Positions 38,489 to 47,926 of a DNA stretch of 64,000 bases are shown here, piece by piece. The position numbers and the translations under genes are program-made. This stretch comes from Candidatus Woesearchaeota archaeon (GTDB lineage Archaea > Nanobdellota > Nanobdellia > Woesearchaeales > GW2011-AR4). Position 1 is the stretch's first letter; each line of letters begins with the position of its first letter. The stretch lies in assembly GCA_016180235.1 (NCBI GenBank), contig JACPBQ010000002.1:128206-192205 (forward strand), given 5' to 3'. The notes beneath the pieces are model-generated. The model was not told the origin of the DNA, searched no databases, and saw only the letters and a program-made list of their open reading frames with translations.

Positions 38489-40609
38489 ATGGGAACAAAG
38501 GCGCAGGTTTCAATATTCATCATTTTTGGGATCGTAATTTTAGCGGCAGCTGCAGTTGTGTTTTACATAAATACATCCGGGCAGAAAGAGGAGATTGCTC
38601 CCGGAGTTTTTATTTCAACTCAGGAAATACCAACTCAGCTTGACCCTGTAAGCAGTTTTGTCACGCAATGCCTTGATGATGTGGCTGTCAGCGGCCTGAA
38701 GCTGATAGGCGAGCATGGAGGCTATATAGACACCAACAGCCCTGAACTCACAAAGCAGAATTTCAAAATAAGCGATGACCCGACTGAAAGCGATGCTGTT
38801 GCTTTTGCACCAGGAAGCGAATTTAAAATCCCGTACTGGTGGTATCTGGAAAGCAATAATAATTGCGAGGGGACATGCAGGTTTTCAAGCAAAAGACCGG
38901 AATTAAGGGATGATGATGGCTCAATAGAAAAGCAACTCAACAGGTATATAGAAAAAAATATGCCGGAGTGCATAAATAATTTTGAAAGCTTAACCGGGCA
39001 GGGATTTGAAATCAGCGGATTAAGCGCAATAAAAGCCAATGCAAAAGTTGCGGAAAGCGATGTTGTCGTAGTCATGGACTATAGATTAAGCGCAAAAAAG
39101 GAAGGCATTACATCCACTTTGGACCAGTTCTTTGTGAGGGTTCCGGTTGACCTGGAAAAAATCTACAATCTTGCCACAGAAATAACAAACTTGCAGCAGA
39201 AATACCGCTTCCTCGAAAGGCAGACTATGAACCTTGTGTCTTCTTTCTCGTCAGTCGATAGCAATAAGCTGCCTCCGGTTACAGACATGAGGTTTGAGTT
39301 CGGAAGCACTACAAGCTGGAGGAAATCGGATGTAAAAAACAGTATCATGCAGGTACTGGCAAGCTACATCCCCATGTTCCAGGTAGATGGCACAAGGAAC
39401 TTCAATCGCGACTTTTACTCTTCGGAATTAAAGCAGAGGCTTTATGACAGCATGATTGTTCCCGTTGCAAATCAGGAATACAACAATTTGGATGTGACAT
39501 TCAATTATCTTGACTTCTGGCCGATATATTTCAGCATTAATTGCAACGGGGAAATTTGCCAGCCAGAATCAGCTTCCTCGAACCTGCTGGCCCTTATAGG
39601 GCTGCAAAGGTATGATTTTGCATACGATGTTTCATTTCCGGCATTAGTCGGGGTTTTTGACCAGGACGCATTGAACGGACAGGGCTATAATTTCAATTTT
39701 TTCCTGGAAGCCAATGTAAGGAACAACCGCGAGCTGGAGTCAGAGTTTGTGCCTTTGCAGACAGCCGATATTCCTGCCGCATCTTTCCTCTGCGATTTAA
39801 GCAACAGGAACAGCGCTGAAGTGACAATCAAGGTGATTGATGCAGTTGAAGCAAAGCCGCTGGATGGTGTAAGCGTTACTTTAGGAGTTGCAGGAGAAAA
39901 CTGCTACATCGGAAGCACAAACGAGAATGGCACTTTGGTTGCAAAATTTCCAGCCGGGACAGCAGGCGCACTCATTAGCTTATTGAAGCCTGACTATATC
40001 TCAAAATCGCAGTTGTTTGACGCGAGCCCTGACAGGAAACTTTCTCTGGAAGCGAAGCTTGACCCTGTCAAAGAAAAGAAGATAACAATAAAGAAAAAGC
40101 TGCTCGAAAAAACAAGCAGAGGCTGGGAGTTTACAAACAAAATTTCTGACTTAAAGCCGGATGAGGAGGCATTTGTGACGCTGACAAGATTAAGCCCGCT
40201 TACAGAGGAGGATTTTGATGCTGTTGCAAGCATAAAGGGGCCCAACGAGGAGCAGATCAGGCTGGCTCCGGGAAAATATGAGGTTAATATAAACACTTTC
40301 CTGAGGGAAAACATAAGGATACCTGAAAAGAAAGTGAGGAAAAAAACCGGTTTGTTCTCGGAAGAGGAATTTACCATCCCCGGATTTGAGTTTAATGCAA
40401 ACAATCCTTATCCTTCCGGAGGCTTAAGGATGAATGTTACGATAACAGAAGAGGACCTAAAGAAAGACACCATCACATTTTTTGCGGTAAGCCCGGCTTT
40501 GGAGAATGTTCCTGAGCAGCAAAGGTCAATTGATGATTTGAATCAGGCGGCAAATATTGACGAGTATTCAAGAGTTTTTGCAGCATTGTTGGCTCCAGTA
40601 TTCCAATAA
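38489..40609 (+). CDS. Locus 2 protein A: pilin-like signal, secreted 706-aa protein
   Basis: 'GTKAQVSIFIIFGIVILAAAAVVFYI'; 'FVTQCLDDVAVSGLKLIGEHGGYID...IPYWWY'. Confidence 0.82.
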   Translation: MGTKAQVSIFIIFGIVILAAAAVVFYINTSGQKEEIAPGVFISTQEIPTQLDPVSSFVTQCLDDVAVSGLKLIGEHGGYIDTNSPELTKQNFKISDDPTESDAVAFAPGSEFKIPYWWYLESNNNCEGTCRFSSKRPELRDDDGSIEKQLNRYIEKNMPECINNFESLTGQGFEISGLSAIKANAKVAESDVVVVMDYRLSAKKEGITSTLDQFFVRVPVDLEKIYNLATEITNLQQKYRFLERQTMNLVSSFSSVDSNKLPPVTDMRFEFGSTTSWRKSDVKNSIMQVLASYIPMFQVDGTRNFNRDFYSSELKQRLYDSMIVPVANQEYNNLDVTFNYLDFWPIYFSINCNGEICQPESASSNLLALIGLQRYDFAYDVSFPALVGVFDQDALNGQGYNFNFFLEANVRNNRELESEFVPLQTADIPAASFLCDLSNRNSAEVTIKVIDAVEAKPLDGVSVTLGVAGENCYIGSTNENGTLVAKFPAGTAGALISLLKPDYISKSQLFDASPDRKLSLEAKLDPVKEKKITIKKKLLEKTSRGWEFTNKISDLKPDEEAFVTLTRLSPLTEEDFDAVASIKGPNEEQIRLAPGKYEVNINTFLRENIRIPEKKVRKKTGLFSEEEFTIPGFEFNANNPYPSGGLRMNVTITEEDLKKDTITFFAVSPALENVPEQQRSIDDLNQAANIDEYSRVFAALLAPVFQ

Positions 40610-40657
40610 CAAAATCACGGAAACAAAAAAACAATGAAAAAAATTCCAACAATAAAT

Positions 40658-40702
40658 CGCGAGGCGAGCGATGTGTAGAGACAGCGAGCCGAGCACTAAA
40701 AT
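40658..40702. repeat. GC-rich GCGAG-island downstream of locus 2 protein A
   Basis: GCGAGGCGAGCGATGTGTAGAGACAGCGAGCCGAGCACTAAAA. Confidence 0.6.
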
Positions 40703-40762
40703 TGCGGAGAATTTTGAAATCAGACAAAAAAGTTTCAATAATAAAAAACACTAAAAAATAAA

Positions 40763-43700
40763 ATGATTAAAATGGCCGGAAATCACAAGCAAAAAATTGC
40801 AGTTTTAATGGTCTTATTAGTTATTATGCTGCCTGTTTATTCTTCTCTGGCATTTGCCGACCTGTCGAAGATAGAGGCAAGGGGAAAGGATAATGTAAAC
40901 AACTACATAAGGGAAAGTGATTTCATAACATTCAAGGCTACTGCAACAGTTCCCGGAGACACTGCAATAACCGCAAGCCAGGTGCTTTTGGGCTCTAACC
41001 TGCAGTTTGACAGCTGCAAGGCGGGAATAGACGGCTTCGACTGCACATTAAGGTTCCCTGGAAACGGGACGACGTTGTTTGATGCAAAAGCAATCCCGTA
41101 CACAATAACCTTAAAAAATGATGCAGGAAATGTTGTGCAGACAAAAACAGACAGCATTTTCGTCGATAACCTTCCTCCGCAGATAACTTCTTTCACTGTC
41201 GACCAGGCCCTTATAAGCTCGGGCATCGTGCGGTTCAGCTTTGATGTTTTGGATAATGCCTGCGCCGCCTCAAGCTGCGCCGGAAAATGCTCCGGAATTA
41301 AAAGTGTGGAGCTCTCTGACACCAAAAGCAGCTACAAGGACACCATCACTTTCAACACGGATTCGTGCACAGTCTCCAGGACTTTTGAAACATCTGCATT
41401 GCCATTCTCAGAAGGCCAGCATGTTATACTGGCAAAGGCATTTGACAGGTTTGACCAAGTATCAACAGCAGCATCAGCAACATTTCAATTTGACAAAAGC
41501 GCCCCTTTCATCGACTTGAACACATTAAGGGTTGTTGATGGCCTGGATATAGACTTAAGCTCTTTTGGAGCTGCTCCTGTGCCGGTAACGGTAAAGATTG
41601 ACATAAAGGATACCGATCTTAACAAAAATACTGTGTTTGCTGATTTAAGCGAGCTTAATAAAAACGCCAACCTTGGGAATGTACAGGCTTCCTGCGGGGA
41701 AACTCAAAACAGCATAACGGCATGCTCATGGAATATTGCTCTTGCTCCTGACGGTCCCGGACTAAAGAAAGTTACAATACTTGCTTCCGATATTTCCGGA
41801 AATAATGCAAAGACCGAAATAACAAAAAGTTTTGGATTGGATAGTGCAGGGCCTGTTGTCCTTTCTTTGGCCAGTGCACAGGTTGTGGATGGCCAGAACT
41901 TTGCTAAATTAAGCAATAATACCTTTGTTGCAACTTTGAGGGATGATGCTGGGGTAAAGGCTTCTGACATAAAGCTGCATGCGGATACTGTTGTTAAGGA
42001 AGCAGATTCGTGCTCCAAAGCAGTCGATATATGGCAATGCACCTGGAGCAATATCAATTTCCTGAATCCGGGAAAAATAAAAGTATCAATAGATACTGAT
42101 TCAAAAGACAGGCTTGGCAACCTAGTTACAGAGAAATTCGAGAAAGAAGTTATTGTTGATTCCATAAAGCCAAAATTAGTCCAGATTGTTGTAAAAGGCA
42201 TAGGCGGAAGCCAGGAAGCTCTTGAAGAGTTTATAACAACTGGAGACAAGCTGCAGGTCCAGGCAGTCATTGAGGATGATAGTCTGCAGAAAGCTTCTGC
42301 TGATTTCTCCAGGTTTATATTCAATGCAAGGGATGTGAATGCGGATACTTGCACAAAAACCGGAGCAAAAACATTTGTATGCTCATGGACAACATCATCT
42401 ATAGATATAGAGAGTTTTATTGATGATTTCATAAGGCTTCAGTTTACCGATATTGCGGGCAATACTCTGGAAGCCAAGGAGCCTCTAAAGGTCCTTGGGG
42501 TTACAGGAGGCGAGACCCCTGACTTCTGGCAAAGCTCGGTCAGATGCTCTCCGTCTTTGCTTGATAGGGAAACGCTGCCATTGATAAGCCAAAGGGCATT
42601 TTGCCTGGTTTCCCTAACTCCAAAGTCATTGGCAGGCAGCGCATTTGAAGATATAGAACCGGTAAGCGCAACACTTGGGGAATGCAGTGGCGATATGAGC
42701 TTTGTTGATTCTGTCAAGCTGGAAAACAACCAGTTCAGCAAGGAGCCATTGCTCAGGATAAATTTCAAAAGGCAGGATGCAAGGGTTGACAAGATAGATC
42801 TTCTTTGCCCTGTTGACATAATATCCAGGAAAGGCAATAATATCGTTACAACTCCGGAAAAAGAGAATGTAGACATTAATTTCCAGCTCTACAACCAGCC
42901 ATTGGGAGAAGTCTCTGCTAACGTACAGAAGAAGATTGATGATGCAGTTGAGGATTCCGAAGGCATTTTGGATTATGTTGCCTGGATGAAAACTGTTTTC
43001 TTTTATGGGGAAAGGCTATGTAATGTTGGGAATATCGTTGTAAATATTGTCGCTTTATATAAGGCAGTAGGCATATTTTGGGCAGATTTTGATCTGTTAA
43101 CTACAGGAACCCCTGCAAATGCAGCAGCCAAAGCTGAAAGGATATCCTGGGACACTTTGACTGAAGAAGCAAGGCAGGAAACTCTCGGAAAATTTCCATT
43201 AATCACAAAAGCATGCAACCTTGTCAACTGTAAATCCGTTGTAGATAAGAATGCAATAACTTTCGATTTTGAAGGTCCTGAATCTATTTTAGGGAAATGG
43301 AGGCAGGGAGGAAAAGACATACTAGGAACCTTAGATGTTGGCGGCATTGTAAGCAAATATGTCGGTGAAAAAGGAAAAGAGTCAGATCCAACCAGGTTCA
43401 TGAATCCAAAAGACAGCATAGTGGTTGCATCTTTGACTGCATGCATTCCCGGCATTATCTACGGCCTGGACAAATACAGGCAAATTCAATGCATGTATGC
43501 TGATTGCTTGCAAACAGGAGTTGGCAAGCAGGGATTGCCTGTGTTTGCATGCGAGGACCAGAAGAGCTATGCAACCTGCAAATATGTTGTTGGGGAAGTA
43601 TTCAAAGTAATACCAATAACAGCGGCATTTGATTATTACGCAAATCTGATAAAATCAACTTTAGCCAATCCGTTCAAGATATTGGGTGCAGGAATAGCAG

Positions 43701-43906
43701 TTGCATGTGATCCAAAGATTGTAGGTGAACCTTTCAGCTATAATGTTTGTGCAGGAGTAAAAATAGTATCATTGCTTGGTGTAACAATACAGGAAGTAAC
43801 CTCGATATTTGACGCAGACACATGGACAATACAGGAAGACTTCTGCGACAGGCTGGAAAAAGCAGAAGATTCGGACAGCGAAGAAAGCGGAGGGTTATTC
43901 GGATAA
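40763..43906 (+). CDS. Locus 2 protein B: secreted 1047-aa protein with Ig-like repeats and C-terminal Cys module
   Basis: Signal peptide 'IAVLMVLLVIMLPVYSSLAFA'; 'YRQIQCMYADCLQTGVGKQGLPVFACEDQKSYATCKYVVGEVFKVIPI'. Confidence 0.8.
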   Translation: MIKMAGNHKQKIAVLMVLLVIMLPVYSSLAFADLSKIEARGKDNVNNYIRESDFITFKATATVPGDTAITASQVLLGSNLQFDSCKAGIDGFDCTLRFPGNGTTLFDAKAIPYTITLKNDAGNVVQTKTDSIFVDNLPPQITSFTVDQALISSGIVRFSFDVLDNACAASSCAGKCSGIKSVELSDTKSSYKDTITFNTDSCTVSRTFETSALPFSEGQHVILAKAFDRFDQVSTAASATFQFDKSAPFIDLNTLRVVDGLDIDLSSFGAAPVPVTVKIDIKDTDLNKNTVFADLSELNKNANLGNVQASCGETQNSITACSWNIALAPDGPGLKKVTILASDISGNNAKTEITKSFGLDSAGPVVLSLASAQVVDGQNFAKLSNNTFVATLRDDAGVKASDIKLHADTVVKEADSCSKAVDIWQCTWSNINFLNPGKIKVSIDTDSKDRLGNLVTEKFEKEVIVDSIKPKLVQIVVKGIGGSQEALEEFITTGDKLQVQAVIEDDSLQKASADFSRFIFNARDVNADTCTKTGAKTFVCSWTTSSIDIESFIDDFIRLQFTDIAGNTLEAKEPLKVLGVTGGETPDFWQSSVRCSPSLLDRETLPLISQRAFCLVSLTPKSLAGSAFEDIEPVSATLGECSGDMSFVDSVKLENNQFSKEPLLRINFKRQDARVDKIDLLCPVDIISRKGNNIVTTPEKENVDINFQLYNQPLGEVSANVQKKIDDAVEDSEGILDYVAWMKTVFFYGERLCNVGNIVVNIVALYKAVGIFWADFDLLTTGTPANAAAKAERISWDTLTEEARQETLGKFPLITKACNLVNCKSVVDKNAITFDFEGPESILGKWRQGGKDILGTLDVGGIVSKYVGEKGKESDPTRFMNPKDSIVVASLTACIPGIIYGLDKYRQIQCMYADCLQTGVGKQGLPVFACEDQKSYATCKYVVGEVFKVIPITAAFDYYANLIKSTLANPFKILGAGIAVACDPKIVGEPFSYNVCAGVKIVSLLGVTIQEVTSIFDADTWTIQEDFCDRLEKAEDSDSEESGGLFG

Positions 43907-46513
43907 ATGAAAAACAGCAAATCGAAAAAAGCCCACAGTGTTGGAAGTGCTTTGATAGTTGTTATTTTGATTATGTCCATTTTCGCTTTTGGATTGTATA
44001 CCGGGAATAATAATTCAATAAATTATAATAATCAGAATAATGAAAACAATCAAAACAAAATTACTGCGGCTGCTGTTGGGATGGAGAAGATAAGTGGAAT
44101 GGCTGAAGATCAACCACCAACAACGGCTCCAGCACCAGCAGCATCTGCACCACCACATGCGACAAGCAATATAAATCCTAATGACCCAATCGCAAAAATA
44201 ATTGAAGATGTTAATAAAAAAACTTCCAGTAGTACCACGCCCACTGGCACTTCAAAAATGGCGAGTTCGCAGGAAATAAGCAGATTTAGAGACATCGCTA
44301 GTAGATGGACACAATGCTTAAGCAGACCAAATGACTGCAGGAATTACGAACAGTTAGAAAAGCAATATTATGATGAAAAAACAAAATTTGAGTACAGAAC
44401 CAAGTCTCCTGAGGATTTATTTGATATTACACGAGAAGAAGGAACAGACAAATCACTTGCGCAGAATGCCCTTGATTGGAAATTAAAAAACAGGGATGGT
44501 GCTACTATCACTTATCTGTTTGATGAAGAATCTGGAGAAGGGCAAAAACTTTTGGCAAGGACTATTGGAAGGGATAAAGGCCTTGAGAATGTTTTAAAAA
44601 GAGATTATCTAAATCAATATAATGAACTAAAAATCGGTATAGAAGAAGACAAAGCAGCAAAAGCTCAGAGCCTTACATATGACAGCACCAATCAAGTTTA
44701 TGTGGATAGGCAAGGAAATGTATATGAGCCAACAGCAGGGACAACCGGAACTATTTTCAAAAAAACAGGAGAAAAAATAGAGGTAGCGACAACTGCAACT
44801 GGGCAAAAGGCTAATGAAAAATTAGAAGAATTAAAGGGACAAATAATAGGGAAGGAAGTAGATTATGGTGATGAAACTAGTTCAGAAATAGTAGAGGTTG
44901 TTGCCGTTGGCAATGAATTCAAGGCAAAGGATGCTAATGGTTTCCTTTACTCCATATCAAACAGGGGAGAAGTTTTGGAAGATTTGTGGAGCTATCCTCA
45001 ATCAATAAAAGCTGGAAACAACAAGGAAGCAAAACGTGTTGAAAATTTATTGCAAATGACAGACTACGAGTTTGCGGTTTACAAAACCTCTGATGGCACA
45101 CTTTATAATCAAAAAGGCGAGGCGATAACTGATAGTGTGACAAAAGTAGAAAAAATATCGGCTGATGTAAGAATTTTGGAAACAATAAAAGTTGATAAGG
45201 GAAAAGTGGGAAAAGATGTTACTACAACCAAGATTCAAAGCGGTGATTCAAATCCTATTGATATATCCCCTATTGTCAAGGCACAGGTAATCAGCGCCGT
45301 TAAAAGCGCTGGAAAGGAGCCAACAATTGAAGGAAGTCTAGATGATGATGGGAATGCACTCACAATATCGAACGAAAAAGGAGTTGTAAGTAAGATTACA
45401 AGAACCAGCGAAGGAGGCGATGAGATTAATGGCTTCAAAATAGAGAGTCAATTCCTTGATGATCAGCCACTTAATATCTTTAGGACAAGCCCAGATGGAA
45501 AAGTGACTCTAAAAGAAATTAAGGAATCTAAGGAAATTGAAACTGGACAAAAAGATGCTGATGGAAAGCCGATAAAGGAAAAGTATATTATAACAAAAGA
45601 ATGGATTAAGGAAGATGCTATAAATAAAGAAAGGATAGTTCGCACATATGAAGTTGATGAAAAAACAGGTAAGCAAAAAGATGACCAGTATAAAGAGCTT
45701 ATGACTAATTCTAAGACAGGAGAGCCAAAACAATTAAAATATTCTGAAAATCATCCCAGATTTGGTAAAGAAAAAGAAGATTTAGAAATCCTCAAAACCC
45801 AATACACTTCCAGGCAATACTTCGCCAAATTCGAATCAATCCTTACAGATTATGCAGGCCTTGGCTATTACGCAACCCTTTTCTTTGAAGATGAAGACCT
45901 TGATGCCTGGAGGGAAAATGTAGACAAGACATTTGCAACCCTATATTTAGGGACAGAATACTGGACCTCTGACATATGCGCCGTTTCCACGGACATTGAC
46001 AGGAGCAGCCAGGGAGTTGCATATGTTGACACAAAACTGGGATTGGCGGCGGTAGCAGCCCATATTGAAGCCTCAAGGAGCGAGCAGCTTATAGGCCCGG
46101 GAACAGAAGACAACAGCACGGGGATAGTAATGCCTACAAGAGAGTACTTATACAAGATAACCTTTAACGTAAAGAACGGTGATTATGAGTCCGATCCAAA
46201 AGCGTTGGAAATAATGAGATTCAACATATTCTTAAAAGGTGACAGGACTGCTAAATTATTCAGGAATGACGTTGAAGTTGAAAAAGGGGACCGGTTTGGG
46301 CATATTGGAAGAGCTGCTATTGTGCAGTATTCCCGCTTTTTCTATGACAAGATATGCATAGAGTTTGAAACTACGCCGTCATCATGGAGATTGGATGATG
46401 ACGAGCTTTGCAACACAATAATGGGGCCTTCAGGGCCAACAAGCGCAGGAACAGCCCAGCAGCAGCCTTCCCAGCAGCAGGAAAGCGGAGAAGGGGATAT
46501 TCTTGACATTTAA
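43907..46513 (+). CDS. Locus 2 protein C: N-terminal TM, low-complexity Asn/Pro linker, large extracellular domain
   Basis: 'ALIVVILIMSIFAFGLYTG'; 'KITAAAVGM' parallels 'KITGYAVAL' of locus 1 C; C-term 'YLYKITFNVKNG'. Confidence 0.72.
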   Translation: MKNSKSKKAHSVGSALIVVILIMSIFAFGLYTGNNNSINYNNQNNENNQNKITAAAVGMEKISGMAEDQPPTTAPAPAASAPPHATSNINPNDPIAKIIEDVNKKTSSSTTPTGTSKMASSQEISRFRDIASRWTQCLSRPNDCRNYEQLEKQYYDEKTKFEYRTKSPEDLFDITREEGTDKSLAQNALDWKLKNRDGATITYLFDEESGEGQKLLARTIGRDKGLENVLKRDYLNQYNELKIGIEEDKAAKAQSLTYDSTNQVYVDRQGNVYEPTAGTTGTIFKKTGEKIEVATTATGQKANEKLEELKGQIIGKEVDYGDETSSEIVEVVAVGNEFKAKDANGFLYSISNRGEVLEDLWSYPQSIKAGNNKEAKRVENLLQMTDYEFAVYKTSDGTLYNQKGEAITDSVTKVEKISADVRILETIKVDKGKVGKDVTTTKIQSGDSNPIDISPIVKAQVISAVKSAGKEPTIEGSLDDDGNALTISNEKGVVSKITRTSEGGDEINGFKIESQFLDDQPLNIFRTSPDGKVTLKEIKESKEIETGQKDADGKPIKEKYIITKEWIKEDAINKERIVRTYEVDEKTGKQKDDQYKELMTNSKTGEPKQLKYSENHPRFGKEKEDLEILKTQYTSRQYFAKFESILTDYAGLGYYATLFFEDEDLDAWRENVDKTFATLYLGTEYWTSDICAVSTDIDRSSQGVAYVDTKLGLAAVAAHIEASRSEQLIGPGTEDNSTGIVMPTREYLYKITFNVKNGDYESDPKALEIMRFNIFLKGDRTAKLFRNDVEVEKGDRFGHIGRAAIVQYSRFFYDKICIEFETTPSSWRLDDDELCNTIMGPSGPTSAGTAQQQPSQQQESGEGDILDI

Positions 46514-46573
46514 CTGATTCTATACCGATTTAAAAGAAACATTTATATAAATCCGGAATTAAAAATTATCAAG

Positions 46574-47329
46574 ATGAAAGATAATTTCATAAAGCAAAAT
46601 TATGTTTTATTCATAAATTCCTTCAAAAAAATAAACTTAAAGTTCTTTTTAATACTGGCTTTTGACATTCTTTTTTACTTTATTTTCATGCAGATAGGGA
46701 ATTTTTTCATTAAAATCATAGAAAAAAAGGCGGCAAATGTCGATTTAACCCAGAATCTTCTTGGGTTGAACCAGCAGGCTGCTGCCGGCTTATTGGGCTC
46801 TGTAAGGGGATTTTTCTTCTTCCTAATTTTCTCAGCAATTTTATTTCTGCTGCTTATGGTAATAAACTGGAGCATCTTCAAGGGATTGATTTGGACAATA
46901 ACAGCAAATAAAAAATTCAATTTTAATTTCCTGAAAAAATTCTTTTTATTGAATCTTGTATGGCTGCCATTCTGGTTTTTGCTGATATTCCTTTTTGCCG
47001 TGATAATAAACCCCGCAACAGCCCCGATATTAATGATAATAACTGTAATAACTGCATTCTACTTCACCAATATACTCTACCCATTATTCTTAAGAGACAA
47101 TAAGCTAAGAAAAATAAAAGAGGCGTTTAAGCTTGGGATTAAAAAAATACACTATTTTATCGTGCCTTATGCAGTCATAGGTGTTTTGTTTTATATTATT
47201 TCAAAGGCATACAGTCTGATTGCGGCAAATATTGGCCTAAACCCGAATGTTTTCTTCGGAATCCTTTTGGTCTTTATAGCATGGGCTAGGTACTATTTTG
47301 TTGAGATTGTTGGCAGCCTGAGTAAATAG
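46574..47329 (+). CDS. Locus 2 protein D: polytopic membrane protein
   Basis: 5-6 hydrophobic helices; similar layout to 56594-57436. Confidence 0.7.
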   Translation: MKDNFIKQNYVLFINSFKKINLKFFLILAFDILFYFIFMQIGNFFIKIIEKKAANVDLTQNLLGLNQQAAAGLLGSVRGFFFFLIFSAILFLLLMVINWSIFKGLIWTITANKKFNFNFLKKFFLLNLVWLPFWFLLIFLFAVIINPATAPILMIITVITAFYFTNILYPLFLRDNKLRKIKEAFKLGIKKIHYFIVPYAVIGVLFYIISKAYSLIAANIGLNPNVFFGILLVFIAWARYYFVEIVGSLSK

Positions 47330-47538
47330 CTTTCTACAGAAAACTATATATATTATGATATAGGGGGATTACTCAAAAAGAGGTAAGCATGATAAATTTC
47401 TATAAATTACGCTATAAACTGCCGGGTAAAGCGGATTCTTGCAATTTCACCAAAAGCCTTAAATATCCATATATAGCATATATATTAAAATTATATTTAT
47501 TAGATATAAAAAATATATAATATAAATATAAAACATAT

Positions 47539-47694
47539 ATGAGATATACAAAAAAGGTAATCAAAACCTCTGGAGGCCTGGTAGTAAGGGTTCCAGCAGA
47601 TATTGTAAAGCTCCTTAATTTGACAGATAAAGACTATGTTGAGATTGATTTGACAAAAATAGACCTCAAAGAATTAAACAAAAAATCAAAATAA
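47539..47694 (+). CDS. AbrB/SpoVT-like small DNA-binding protein, 51 aa (below ORF-track cutoff)
   Basis: MRYTKKVIKTSGGLVVRVPADIVKLLNLTDKDYVEIDLTKIDLKELNKKSK. Confidence 0.65.
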   Translation: MRYTKKVIKTSGGLVVRVPADIVKLLNLTDKDYVEIDLTKIDLKELNKKSK

Positions 47695-47788
47695 AAAAAT
47701 GCCAGTACGGTTCACAAACAGCTCACAATTATTGGGTTATGATAAAAGGTGATTCAAAATTAAAAATACAAAATAAAAAAAATCATTC

Positions 47789-47832
47789 CCGGCGTTTTTG
47801 CCTTAAATTAGCCATAATAGCAAAAACGCAGG
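47789..47832 (+). repeat. Hairpin-element copy B (within 47695-47926)
   Basis: CCGGCGTTTTTGC CTTAAATTAGCCATAATA GCAAAAACGCAGG. Confidence 0.75.
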
Positions 47833-47926
47833 CTATGAATTATTGTTTTCAATGCCCTAATGAAATAAAGCATGCATGTAGAAATGAGCTAGCAAATAAT
47901 TGTGAAAATTACCTAAGATAAATTAA

